Shown here piece by piece: positions 48,452 to 55,702 of a stretch of DNA of 55,702 nucleotides; positions within the stretch are counted from its first letter, which is position 1, and the number at the start of each line of letters is the position of its first letter. A model generated the notes under the pieces. The model was not told the DNA's origin and did not search any database. It saw nothing but the letters and a program-made list of their open reading frames with translations. The DNA comes from Elusimicrobiota bacterium (GTDB taxonomy: Bacteria; Elusimicrobiota; Elusimicrobia; FEN-1173). The stretch covers positions 1 through 55,702 of the forward strand of contig JAEURZ010000019.1 in assembly GCA_016788905.1 (NCBI GenBank). The letters are read 5' to 3'. The position numbers and the translations under genes are program-made.

Positions 48452-49212
48452 ATGGGATGCATCTGCGGAACCAGTTTAACCACGGGAATCCGTTGCCGAG
48501 CCCAATCCCAAAACCCCACCAACCGGGCCGGTGGCGGAGGAAGAATCTGAACAGGCGCCACAGATTCGGCGTCCAGCAGGCGACCTTCCAGGTCCCCGAT
48601 GAGCGTGACGGGTTGAAGAACCAAAGGAGGCACCGGCGTTAACCGCGACAATAGATTTACAGCCATTTCCAGTTCATCCTCCGTGGTTTGGGCGGTCAAA
48701 ACAATTTTAACGAACACCCGATCGCCCGCCAAGCGGAGAAATTCTTCGTGTTCCGCCCACAAAGCACGACCGATCGCCGAAGGAAGTTTAATGTCCGCGG
48801 CCACCACATCACAGAGCGGAGCCAGGGACCGGAACAGGTGGGGGTGCGTGGCGCTCGTTTCTAAATAAGTTCGCAATCCCATCGATCGGATCGCGGGTAA
48901 AAGGGCGGAGAGAAATTCCGATTGCATCAGGGGTTCTCCCCCCGTGACACTCACCGCGGAATGATCTCGGACAGCTTGCAAAGCTTTCACTTTTTCCAAA
49001 ACGTCCGGAAGCGACAGGGTGGGGTGCCCTTCCGACCCCAAACTGTTCGGCGTATCGCAGTAGCGACAGCGCCAAGGGCACCCAGCAAGACGGACGAAGA
49101 CCTGCCGCTGACCCACGTGCAACCCTTCGCCTTGGAGGGTGGAAAAAATTTCAGCCACACGCCCCAGGGGGGGTGCGGGGAATTCGGTCAGGGGAGGGGA
49201 TTCGTCTGTCAT
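48436..49212 (-). CDS. queE: 7-carboxy-7-deazaguanine synthase (radical SAM)
   Basis: The protein of about 258 residues has a CxxxCxxC radical-SAM cluster motif (Cys45, Cys49, Cys52 in RLAGCPWRCRYCDT), preceded by IFSTLQGEG, and a SAM-contact VSVTGGEPL. QueE converts 6-carboxy-tetrahydropterin to 7-carboxy-7-deazaguanine in queuosine synthesis. It follows queC by 23 bp, so both act in the same pathway. QueD and queuosine-specific downstream genes are elsewhere. Confidence 0.92.
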   Translation of the reverse strand: MTDESPPLTEFPAPPLGRVAEIFSTLQGEGLHVGQRQVFVRLAGCPWRCRYCDTPNSLGSEGHPTLSLPDVLEKVKALQAVRDHSAVSVTGGEPLMQSEFLSALLPAIRSMGLRTYLETSATHPHLFRSLAPLCDVVAADIKLPSAIGRALWAEHEEFLRLAGDRVFVKIVLTAQTTEDELEMAVNLLSRLTPVPPLVLQPVTLIGDLEGRLLDAESVAPVQILPPPPARLVGFWDWARQRIPVVKLVPQMHPIWGLP

Positions 49213-49235
49213 AGGAAAGGGTGCGTTTGGCTTCG

Positions 49236-49931
49236 CTAGGATAGCACATTCCGTCGGGACGCGGGGTCCGGAATACCCGCCAGACGGAACCCCTCCGCCC
49301 GCAACCGGCAAGAGTCACAGAGACCACACGGCCGAACCCTTCCCTGATAGCAGGACCAGGTGAGGTGAGTGGCGACGTGAAGCTTCACACCCTTCCGAAT
49401 AATGTCGGCTTTGGAGAGCTGTAAAAGCGGGGCCCACAGGCGGAGCGGCCGTTTCTTTTCCGCACCCAGACGGGTCCCCTGTCGGCCCGCGGTCTGCATG
49501 GCCCGAAGATAGAGGGGCCGGCAGTCCGGGTATCCCGAGTAATCCAACGCGTTGGCGCCAATCACAATGTTCTCGGCATCAATCGTATCGGCCCAAGAGA
49601 GGGCGAAAGAAATAAAAATAGTGTTCCGCGCGGGCACATAGGTATTGGGCAATCGGCCATGACCAATGGACGCCAGGGAGTGGGAGGGCACCGACACTTT
49701 TTTATCAATAAGGCTGGACCCACCCCAAGGCAATCGAAAGCGAACCTCCCGCACGGGGCACCCCGCCTGATTGGCGATGGCCCGGGCCGCCCGGAGTTCC
49801 CGTTGATGCCGTTGACCGTAATTGAATAGGAGACAGCGGCAGTCCCACTTTTTAACTTTTTGAGCCCAGCCCAAGGCGGTCGCGGAATCCAGCCCTCCGG
49901 AAAGGAGGACAATGGCCTTCGCCCGCGTCAT
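49236..49931 (-). CDS. queC: 7-cyano-7-deazaguanine (preQ0) synthase
   Basis: This 231-residue PP-loop ATPase has the P-loop LLSGGLDSATAL, LLFNYGQRHQREL, YVPARNTIFISFAL and GANALDYSGYPDCRP. A C-terminal zinc site has four cysteines in CYQGRVRPCGLCDSC. It converts the carboxylate made by QueE to preQ0 with ATP and ammonia. The ATG overlaps the murI stop as ATGA. Confidence 0.94.
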   Translation of the reverse strand: MTRAKAIVLLSGGLDSATALGWAQKVKKWDCRCLLFNYGQRHQRELRAARAIANQAGCPVREVRFRLPWGGSSLIDKKVSVPSHSLASIGHGRLPNTYVPARNTIFISFALSWADTIDAENIVIGANALDYSGYPDCRPLYLRAMQTAGRQGTRLGAEKKRPLRLWAPLLQLSKADIIRKGVKLHVATHLTWSCYQGRVRPCGLCDSCRLRAEGFRLAGIPDPASRRNVLS

Positions 49932-50743
49932 CGGTCAATGCCGCCCAGTTGAATGCGACGAACCGTCGGAAGGGCTTCCCCCATAAACCGCGACCCCAGC
50001 CGTTCAAATTTGAGCGGGTCGTCGGAAGAGAAATAGGAAAGAACACCCTTCTTTCGCCCGTGCAAAAGAAGCCCGTCCTGCTCCAACCGCGAGCGAACGG
50101 CCTTCGCCGTTTCTTCGGCCGAATCAATGAGTTCCACACGCCCCACCACGCGGCGCAGAACGGATTTCAAGAGCGGGTAGTGCGTGCACCCCAAAACCAG
50201 GGCATCGATCTTATGTTTCAAAAAGGGTTTCAGGTAAAGTGAAGCCACACGCTGGGTGACCTCATGGTTCAACCACCCTTCTTCGACGAGGGGAACAAAG
50301 AGAGGGCACGAACGACCAAACACCCGGACCGTTTTGTCCAAACGTTTAATCGCCTCATCGTAAGCCTGACTCCGGATGGTTGCCTCTGTCCCAATAACCC
50401 CGACCCGCCCGGTCCGGGTCGAAGCCAAAGCCGCCCGTGCCCCAGGCTCGATCACCCCCAGAACCGGCACCGACATAAACGCCCGCAATTCCGACAACGC
50501 CAACGCGCTCGCCGTGTTGCAAGCCGTAACCATCATCTTCACACCTTTGCGACGAAAGAAAAGCGCAATCTCCAGCGAAAACCGCCGCACCGCCTCAGGC
50601 GACTTGCTCCCATAAGGCACCCGAGCCGTATCCCCCACATAAATAAAACTCTCCGAAGGAAGAAGCCGAGCCAACGCCCGCAACACCGTCAACCCCCCCA
50701 CCCCCGAATCAAACACCCCAATCGGATGACCACTTTTTTTCAT
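49928..50743 (-). CDS. murI: Glutamate racemase
   Basis: This 271-residue protein has IGVFDSGVGGLTVL, YVGDTARVPYG, the two catalytic cysteines Cys75 (TACNTAS) and Cys186 (GCTHYPLL), and ESFIYVGD. It supplies D-glutamate for peptidoglycan. The ATG has GAGGGG close upstream. It is the first gene of the murI-queC-queE-rlmI operon. The intergenic region just upstream contains a RAYT-end remnant. Confidence 0.94.
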   Translation of the reverse strand: MKKSGHPIGVFDSGVGGLTVLRALARLLPSESFIYVGDTARVPYGSKSPEAVRRFSLEIALFFRRKGVKMMVTACNTASALALSELRAFMSVPVLGVIEPGARAALASTRTGRVGVIGTEATIRSQAYDEAIKRLDKTVRVFGRSCPLFVPLVEEGWLNHEVTQRVASLYLKPFLKHKIDALVLGCTHYPLLKSVLRRVVGRVELIDSAEETAKAVRSRLEQDGLLLHGRKKGVLSYFSSDDPLKFERLGSRFMGEALPTVRRIQLGGIDR

Positions 50744-50757
50744 TTTCCCCTCACGAA

Positions 50758-50836
50758 GGGGGACGCATTTAGTTAATTAGGTATTGGCCGAGACCGAATT
50801 CCTTTTCTCCTAAACAGAACAGCTTTTCACGTCCCC
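50758..50836. mobile_element. RAYT-element remnant 1 (MITE-like)
   Basis: GGGGGACGCATTTAGTTAA and the following bases to about 50815 match the transposase-element left end (52243-52300). The minus strand still reads in the transposase frame, ending RPIPN before TAA against WLIPN in the intact gene. A short ACGTCCCC at 50829-50836 mirrors the outer GGGGACG, suggesting a 79-bp internally deleted copy with terminal inverted repeats. Confidence 0.6.
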
Positions 50837-50850
50837 TATTGGTCTATAGT

Positions 50851-51861
50851 TTAGAACGATTGAACGACGATCTTTCCTTTTGCCCGTCCCGTTTCAACAA
50901 GCGCGTGGGCCGCTCGAATGTTTTCGGCGTTGATCGGGGTTAAAACTTTACTAAGTGTGGTGCGTATTCGCCCAGCGTCGATTTCTTCGGCCACATAGTT
51001 CAGCAATTTATGCTGTTCGATCATATCCGGTGTTTTAAACATGGCTCGTGCAAACATAAATTCCCAATGGAGACTGGCGGCTTTTATTTTCATTCCTTCC
51101 ATGGGCATCGGAAGGCTGGTGTCATCAATTGTGACAATTCCCCCCTGGGGCCGGATCAGTTCAACCGCTGCCTCCCAATGGAGCATGTCCTTGAAAATCG
51201 CAATGTGATCCACGTGTTTAAACCCAAGGGCACGAACTTGGGGAACCATGGGTTCCCGGTGATTGACCACGTGATCCGCCCCAAGCTCCTTGACCCAATT
51301 TGTCGTCTCTGGGCGCGAAGCCGTGGCAATAACCACAAGCCCGGCCGCCTTGGCGAGCTGAATTCCGATCGATCCCACGCCCCCTCCCGCGCCAATAATG
51401 AGAATGGACTGTCCTTTGTCGCCCCCGTCACGATCAATGCCCAAACGATCAAAAAACGATTCGTAAGCAGTGATCGTGGTGAGTGGCAGGGCCGCGGCCT
51501 CTGCAAAACCAAGACTCTTCGGTTTGAACCCTACAATACGTTCGTCCACCAACTGAAATTCCGCGTTGGATCCGGGTCGTGTGATATCCCCCGCGTAATA
51601 CACTTCATCCCCCGGTTTAAAAAGCGTGACCTCCGGGCCAATGGCCTCCACCACCCCACTGGCGTCCCAACCCAGAATACGGGGCGGGTCTTCAACCTGT
51701 GCTTTTGGCTTGCGAACTTTAGTGTCAACCGGATTAACAGACACCGCCTTAACGGAAACCAAAAGATCGCGCCCCCCTACCGTGGGCATGGGCCGTTCCA
51801 CGTCAATAAACGCCTTCGGATCATCAACGGGAAGATAATGTGTAAGCGCAACAGCTTTCAT
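50851..51861 (-). CDS. Quinone oxidoreductase-like medium-chain dehydrogenase
   Basis: This 336-residue protein has an N-terminal GroES-like domain (SVNPVDTKVRKP, WDASGVVEAIGPEV, FKPGDEVYYAGD) and a Rossmann domain with IIGAGGGVGSIGIQLAKAAG. Zinc ligands are absent, so it fits the NAD(P)H:quinone/enal reductase branch usually annotated as zinc-binding alcohol dehydrogenase family. The substrate is unknown. The ATG at 51861 has GGAGG eight nt upstream. The partner monooxygenase gene is 29 bp upstream, and the pair sits between RAYT end sequences. Confidence 0.85.
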   Translation of the reverse strand: MKAVALTHYLPVDDPKAFIDVERPMPTVGGRDLLVSVKAVSVNPVDTKVRKPKAQVEDPPRILGWDASGVVEAIGPEVTLFKPGDEVYYAGDITRPGSNAEFQLVDERIVGFKPKSLGFAEAAALPLTTITAYESFFDRLGIDRDGGDKGQSILIIGAGGGVGSIGIQLAKAAGLVVIATASRPETTNWVKELGADHVVNHREPMVPQVRALGFKHVDHIAIFKDMLHWEAAVELIRPQGGIVTIDDTSLPMPMEGMKIKAASLHWEFMFARAMFKTPDMIEQHKLLNYVAEEIDAGRIRTTLSKVLTPINAENIRAAHALVETGRAKGKIVVQSF

Positions 51862-51890
51862 AGGGGAAACCTCCAGGTCTCTGGGGTTGG

Positions 51891-52181
51891 TCAAAGGTTC
51901 CGGGTCATCTCATCGAGTCTGAATTCCTCTACAACACTCTCGGTGGCCTGCCGGTATGCGACCAGATGCGGAGCCTTCATATGCGCCTGCCACAATTCGC
52001 GCGATTCCCATATTTCATAAAACATAAAATGGGCTGGATCATTGTTGTTCCGGTGTAAATCATACTGAATGCACCCTTTTTCAGCACGTGTAATCGGAAC
52101 CAGCTTCTCAAGCTCAGCCTTGACCAGCTGAATCCGGTCGGGTTTCGCCCGAATGTTAGCTCCAATAATCAGTTTGGTCAT
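51891..52181 (-). CDS. Antibiotic-biosynthesis-monooxygenase-domain protein (quinol monooxygenase-like)
   Basis: This 96-residue dimeric alpha/beta-barrel (ABM) protein has LIIGANIRAKPDRIQLVKAE, the RAEKGCIQYDLHRN block and FMFYEIWESRELWQAHMKA with its conserved Trp and His. YgiN-type members oxidise quinols without cofactors. Pairing with a quinone-oxidoreductase-like gene suggests a small quinone/electrophile detoxification operon, an inference from the families. The ATG at 52181 follows AGGAGA. Confidence 0.85.
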   Translation of the reverse strand: MTKLIIGANIRAKPDRIQLVKAELEKLVPITRAEKGCIQYDLHRNNNDPAHFMFYEIWESRELWQAHMKAPHLVAYRQATESVVEEFRLDEMTRNL

Positions 52182-52242
52182 GACATCTTCTCCTTGACAA
52201 AAAATTGATCTAAATTCGATTCCGTTCACCGCAAAGACAAGA

Positions 52243-53330
52243 GGGACGCATTTTGTTAATTAGGTATTAGCCAAGGGCGAATGTCTTTTCCCCTAAATAG
52301 GTCCGCCCCCTTTCGCCTGGCGTCACTTGCAGACGGGTCCGACATCCTTGTTAATAGGGCCATTTCACGATTGGTCCGACCAAGATATTCTACCCCAATA
52401 TGGATCAATCGCGCCTTTGCCCGAGATATGGCCCTCGTCCGCCCTCGACCATACAGATCCGTTTCTTCCACCCCTTCCTCGGTTGCTATCTTCTTTGCAA
52501 CATCAGTAATCCCCACCCCTTTCCTTTTAAGTTCATACTCCAACTCAGTTTTCTTTTCCGACAGCCTTAAAACGTCGTTGACAAAATCTCCCGACCCCAA
52601 AATCCGGGAATCGTAGGCTTCCCGGGCACCGCTCTGCCTATTTGACAGAACCGCTCGAATTCCCCCTTGACTCCGAATCAGACCACCCCCCATCAAATCG
52701 GGGCGGGCCCCTTGGTTTTCCCCTTCCATCATGAATCGGATGTAACCTTTGATCCCCGACGAGGAATCCTTAGAGAATAGCGACAAGACCTCTTCCCTAT
52801 TTTGCCAAGAGCATGGCTTCTTGCCCAACAACACAGAATGACCCGTGTAAGGGAACACTGATAGTTCCTGCATGTTTTTGACTATTTTCGCCCGATAGGG
52901 GTTTAAATGAATGTACCGAACAAGCTCAAGGAGATACGAATTTTCCTCACAGACTACCGATTTATATCGATTTTGAAAAAAATGTCCGGCCCGCTTATGT
53001 CTGTGATTAAACGAGACGGCGTAACCCGTCATCAGCCGCTTCATAAATGGGAAGATCCCCTGCGCCCCCGAGCGAATCAAGAGATGAAAGTGGTTTGGCA
53101 TGAGAGCCCATGCGAAGATCTGACAGGGGTATAGCGAATGGTTGATTTCGATGCGGGACAAAAAATCCACGTAATCGGTCAATGAGTAAAAAATCGACCG
53201 CCGTTCGATACCCCGAGCGATCACGTGGTGAAGGAGTCCGGGGGAATCAAGGCGTGCTTGGCGCGGCATGAAATGAAAGATACCAAGCAACCCCTGCGAA
53301 GTCAATAACCTAATTAACTAAGTACGTCCC
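52243..53330 (-). mobile_element. RAYT (REP-associated tyrosine transposase) element with terminal inverted repeats
   Basis: The left end, GGGACGCATTTTGTTAATTA (continuing to 52268), and the right end, 53304-53330 (inverse GGGACGTACTTAGTTAATTA), are inverted repeats that differ at few positions. The element carries one gene. The left end codes for the last residues of the transposase. Flanks outside the repeats also share GACAA(A/G)-type bases. Confidence 0.75.
52256..53269 (-). CDS. REP-associated tyrosine transposase (Y1_Tnp/IS200-like)
   Basis: This 337-residue protein has the HUH motif MPNHFHLLI (His60, His62) and candidate catalytic Tyr83 in RLMTGYAVSFNHRH, followed by FFQNRYKS and YIHLNPYRA, all typical of RAYT proteins. 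A C-terminal part of about 150 residues after residue 185 has an HTH-like segment (SRAKARLIHIGVEYLGRTNR), as in the longer RAYT group. Such proteins cut and rejoin single-stranded DNA at REP-type hairpins. The start MPRQARL at 53269 is the family start. Confidence 0.88.
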   Translation of the reverse strand: MPRQARLDSPGLLHHVIARGIERRSIFYSLTDYVDFLSRIEINHSLYPCQIFAWALMPNHFHLLIRSGAQGIFPFMKRLMTGYAVSFNHRHKRAGHFFQNRYKSVVCEENSYLLELVRYIHLNPYRAKIVKNMQELSVFPYTGHSVLLGKKPCSWQNREEVLSLFSKDSSSGIKGYIRFMMEGENQGARPDLMGGGLIRSQGGIRAVLSNRQSGAREAYDSRILGSGDFVNDVLRLSEKKTELEYELKRKGVGITDVAKKIATEEGVEETDLYGRGRTRAISRAKARLIHIGVEYLGRTNREMALLTRMSDPSASDARRKGADLFRGKDIRPWLIPN

Positions 53331-53430
53331 CTTTGTCCTTTGTCACTTAGACAAGAGACAAGGGAATGTTCCCAGCGGAAATCCCTAGTTAATCCTATTG
53401 ATCACAAAAGAGCTCCTAATCCCGTACCCC

Positions 53431-54036
53431 TCAGCTCGCGTATTTAATGAACCCCGTGTAGGTTCTGGTATCACCAAAAACCTTACCGTTCGTTATCTGC
53501 CCCCAGTTGTAATGGACAACATAGGCAATGCCGGTGCTCCAATAAGTGTAGGTTGATTCTTGGTAGGATACATAGCCATCCCCATTGGAACCGATGGAGG
53601 TCAACTCTGTTTCGTATTTTAATTTTCCGGTGTCATAATTGGAAAACGTCAGACAGGTCCCATTGTAATGGTTACTAAAGCGAAGCCGCCCACCCGTCGA
53701 TCGGCTCTGGAAAGAGGTTGTATATTGTACTCCGTTAAACGTATAGGTGCGCGTGCTACCGTAAACGCTGGGCGGGACATCCACCCATTGAAAGGTCGCG
53801 GTGCGCGTCCCCGTACTGCAATCAACCATTGCCGTCGCCTTGGCGGCTAAATCCTGACTAATAAGAGCGCCCACTGATTCCGCCACGCCTTTGGTAACAG
53901 CTTCCTCTACACTCGTCGGGGCCACAGCCGCCTCGGATCCCGCCCTGCCTTCCGTCAACCGGCTTCCCATATTCCGGTTGCACCCCATCAACCCCACCCC
54001 CAGGAACACAACACTCGCATACACCCATAATTTCAT
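53431..54036 (-). CDS. Predicted lipoprotein of unknown function
   Basis: This 201-residue protein has a lipoprotein signal and lipobox LMGC (Cys19). It begins with a short Ala/Glu-rich helical part (25-70), then a beta-rich domain with repeated aromatic/Thr strands (YTFNGVQYTTSFQS, TYTYWSTGIAYVVHYNWGQ). No family recognised. AGGAGG sits seven nt before the ATG. It lies between the RAYT element and a third end remnant, so it may be part of the same island. Confidence 0.75.
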   Translation of the reverse strand: MKLWVYASVVFLGVGLMGCNRNMGSRLTEGRAGSEAAVAPTSVEEAVTKGVAESVGALISQDLAAKATAMVDCSTGTRTATFQWVDVPPSVYGSTRTYTFNGVQYTTSFQSRSTGGRLRFSNHYNGTCLTFSNYDTGKLKYETELTSIGSNGDGYVSYQESTYTYWSTGIAYVVHYNWGQITNGKVFGDTRTYTGFIKYAS

Positions 54037-54072
54037 TTTGAACCCTCCTAGTTATCCCCAAACCAACGGGGA

Positions 54073-54078
54073 ATTATA
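54073..54078 (-). promoter_or_regulatory. -10 element for the lipoprotein gene
   Basis: A perfect TATAAT on the minus strand, 37 bp upstream of the ATG, lies in an AT-rich stretch. No good -35 hexamer is present at 16-18 bp. Confidence 0.45.
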
Positions 54079-54204
54079 ACGATTATTTTACTCAGGACCA
54101 TTTAATTAAAAAATTTCCCATGCCCGAAGGGGGTCCAAGGGACAAGAAATCAAGTAGCCCAAGGGAAATTTCACCCCCCAGAATCTCAAAGATCCAGCGT
54201 TAGA

Positions 54205-54262
54205 GGGACGCATTTAGTTAATTAGGTATTAGCCAAGGGCGAATTCCCTTTTCTTTAAAAAG
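54205..54262. mobile_element. RAYT-element remnant 2
   Basis: GGGACGCATTTAGTTAATTA and the following bases reproduce the element end. The minus strand continues in frame as a fragment ending IRPWLIPN, as in the intact transposase. It has the same orientation as the intact copy. No other end is evident within 100 bp. Confidence 0.65.
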
Positions 54263-54914
54263 CTCCCCGGGCAATTAGGAAACGTTGAATATTATATATA
54301 TTCATGAGTGTTCTCCAGAACAACACAACTTAAACAACATCTCGTCTCAAAATCACTCGAAAATATCTGAAAAATATTCGGCATATCAGAAGCCGCCCAA
54401 ACTTATCGTGACCATCACCTACCCAAACATCGCACATAAATTTTGGGACAACTATTTGTTGACAGGGCAATATTATCTGCGGCCATCCAAGTTTTCGATT
54501 TGAACCGTCGGTGTGATTGCGACCGCGATTGCGGGCCCGCTGGCCTTGGGGCGGCCATGCCGCGTGGCCACACCAAGGCTCGGTGGTGGAGCGGCGAAGG
54601 AAGCCGCGACCTTCCCAACGGGTAGGACCCGGATTAAGGGGCCTTGTCTGCCGATTCAGCCGCCACATCCGTCGGCCGCCAGGCCCACCGCATGGGTTCG
54701 CGTTTTTTTCATCTTCCGCCTCTTCTTTGAATTTGTGACCGCTATACCCGGGCCGCCCATCGTGACGTATCGCCACCCCACCATCAGCAATGACATCACG
54801 AACGCATAACGTCCGCGTCCCGGGATCGATTCGCCTGGTGATCCGAAAAACCAAAACCCGGTGAACATCAAAACCAACAGCACCGGAAAAACCCACTGCG
54901 CTTGGTTCGGTTCC

Positions 54915-55048
54915 GGAAAAAGAAAACCCGGCGGGTCGCTCCGGCGGAAACGCCGGAAGGTCGCTCGCCGCGCGTCGGCACGAAACCCCCGCGCCGCCGC
55001 CCGGCTCGCTTGGCGTGTTGGAAAAAGAACCCCAGCGGATCGCTCCGG
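54915..55048. repeat. Direct repeat pair
   Basis: GGAAAAAGAA, then a CCC-rich spacer, then TCGCTCCGG occurs at 54915-54944 and 55020-55048 with few differences. Related GGTTCGGT segments flank both. This suggests a decayed tandem duplication of about 105 bp. Confidence 0.5.
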
Positions 55049-55338
55049 TTGGTTCGGTGGTTTCCGGGCTAGCGCCCTCCAACCATTTCCTCGGCTCCCC
55101 CGCCTCGGTCAAAAACCCCCGCCCTGGAGACGTCCGCCGGTCCGCCACGACACCCACGCGGCGGCCCAGCTCCACAGTCGGGGAAAACCTGGTTGCCGCT
55201 GACGCCCTGTCGCCCCGCCACCGCCAGGCCGTTCGGCCTGTCGGTTGTCCCACCCCCCGGCCCCTCTCTCCCTTTTGGGATCCAGCCCTCGCGCGCAAAG
55301 CAAAGGCAAGAGGTGGTAAAAGCGGGGCCGGGCGGTGG

Positions 55339-55471
55339 GCCAGGGCTTCGCCCTGGCGGGGCTTTAATTAAGTGCCCCCAGGGACACTAATAGTCGGCCG
55401 AGCTTGCGAGGCAAGCACATATACCCAGGGGGGGTATATGTCGGGCTTCCGCCCGTCGGCCTCCCACCGAC
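55339..55471. repeat. Array of six adjacent perfect hairpins
   Basis: In order: GCCAGGGC/GCCCTGGC (55339-55346 with 55350-55357); GGGGC/GCCCC (55358-55362 with 55374-55378, loop containing TTAATTAA); GCTTGC/GCAAGC (55402-55407 with 55411-55416); ACATATACCC/GGGTATATGT (55417-55426 with 55432-55441); CGGGC/GCCCG (55442-55446 with 55451-55455); GTCGG/CCGAC (55455-55459 with 55467-55471). The last four abut with no spacer or a one-base overlap. The nature of the element is unknown: a structured RNA, the end of a mobile element or a recombination site are all possible. Confidence 0.65.
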
Positions 55472-55702
55472 AAAAGCCGCGGTGGCAACCCCGGGCCAGT
55501 TTCGGCCCAACAACGCCACCGCCCCGCCTGTTGAACGGTCGTCCCATCCGTCGTCATGGGTTCAAAGATGCCGTGCAAGGCGGTGGCCTCCGCAAGCGCC
55601 GCCCCATTGCGCCGCCGGGCACGCCACACTTCGGCCCGCCCGGCACCGCTGGCGGCGCTCCAGGCAAACCGCCCCCCCTCCCCCCACGGCCAGCCACAAA
55701 CC

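Larger units (their letters stand above)
54263..55702. other. Gene-poor region with composition shift, direct repeats and hairpin array
   Basis: No convincing gene. 54270-54500 is AT-rich, then GC content rises sharply. Long open frames here (a 322-codon one on the minus strand at 54330-55298) are products of high GC and are rich in Arg, Gly and Pro. A frame open to the window edge on the minus strand (55387-55702) could be the end of a gene, but I cannot recognise it. Direct repeats occur at 54915-54944 and 55020-55048, and a dense hairpin array at 55339-55471. Confidence 0.5.

Noticed and set aside
54330-55298. A 322-codon minus-strand open frame
   Set aside because: It has Arg/Gly/Pro-rich composition, no ribosome-binding site and crosses direct repeats and the AT/GC boundary. 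It is best explained by high GC content.
55387-55702. A minus-strand frame open to the right window edge
   Set aside because: It ends inside the hairpin array, no family is recognisable and composition is unusual. It could be the end of a gene but is not supported.
54263-55702. CRISPR array or diversity-generating retroelement in the repeat region
   Set aside because: Repeats are not regularly spaced, no cas or reverse transcriptase gene is present, and no template/variable repeat pair is visible.

Overview
The window reads as one chromosomal contig, roughly 55% GC, from an uncultured Gram-negative-type bacterium. The very long single-gene envelope protein, the division and aromatic-biosynthesis gene order, the MsmX/UgpC-type ATPase and the overall codon use fit Elusimicrobiota or Omnitrophota best. 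No rRNA or universal marker settles the phylum, so this is inference. All convincing genes lie on the minus strand, so transcription runs from high to low coordinates.

Right end, 54.04-55.70 kb: no convincing gene. There is an AT-rich stretch, then an abruptly GC-rich stretch with direct repeats and a run of adjacent perfect hairpins (55339-55471). Next is a mobile-element neighbourhood (50.76-54.26 kb): a REP-associated tyrosine transposase (RAYT) with about 26-bp terminal inverted repeats, two solo end remnants of the same element, a two-gene oxidoreductase/monooxygenase operon and a lipoprotein gene.

50.74-47.20 kb: murI-queC-queE and an RlmI-type rRNA methyltransferase. 46.93-31.77 kb: a tightly overlapped operon joining wall synthesis and division (murC, murB, ddl, ftsQ, ftsA, ftsZ), a PilT ATPase, a laccase-domain protein, Phe/Tyr synthesis (pheA, hisC, aroF, tyrA, aroA), then cmk, a PlsC acyltransferase and a 63-residue membrane protein. 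A tRNA-Glu(CTC) follows.

31.51-22.16 kb: a second run with a sugar-ABC ATPase, a VanY-type carboxypeptidase, EttA, the ybbA-ybbP-tesA trio, a CoA-binding protein, an exported protein of unknown function and folB. It is followed by a ribbon-helix-helix/MazF toxin-antitoxin pair with its own promoter-operator and by an Upf1/IGHMBP2-like helicase.

Left third, 19.35-1.95 kb: one uninterrupted gene of 5,799 codons. Its product has an N-terminal signal anchor, a ChaN/EreA-like domain, a LysM-like domain, a Pro/Ser-rich linker, a membrane-embedded glycosyltransferase core resembling the GT84 part of cyclic beta-glucan synthases, a very long helical region, two beta-rich domains between membrane segments, a DUF218 (YdcF/ElyC-like) domain and a hydrophobic Gly/Val-rich C-terminal part. 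Downstream lies a second copy of only its first 475 residues, with an almost identical 80-nt leader. That copy stops inside a palindromic repeat, next to sequence that looks like an insertion-sequence end. The giant gene, its truncated copy and the shared leader are the most unusual content. The RAYT island and the hairpin array come next.
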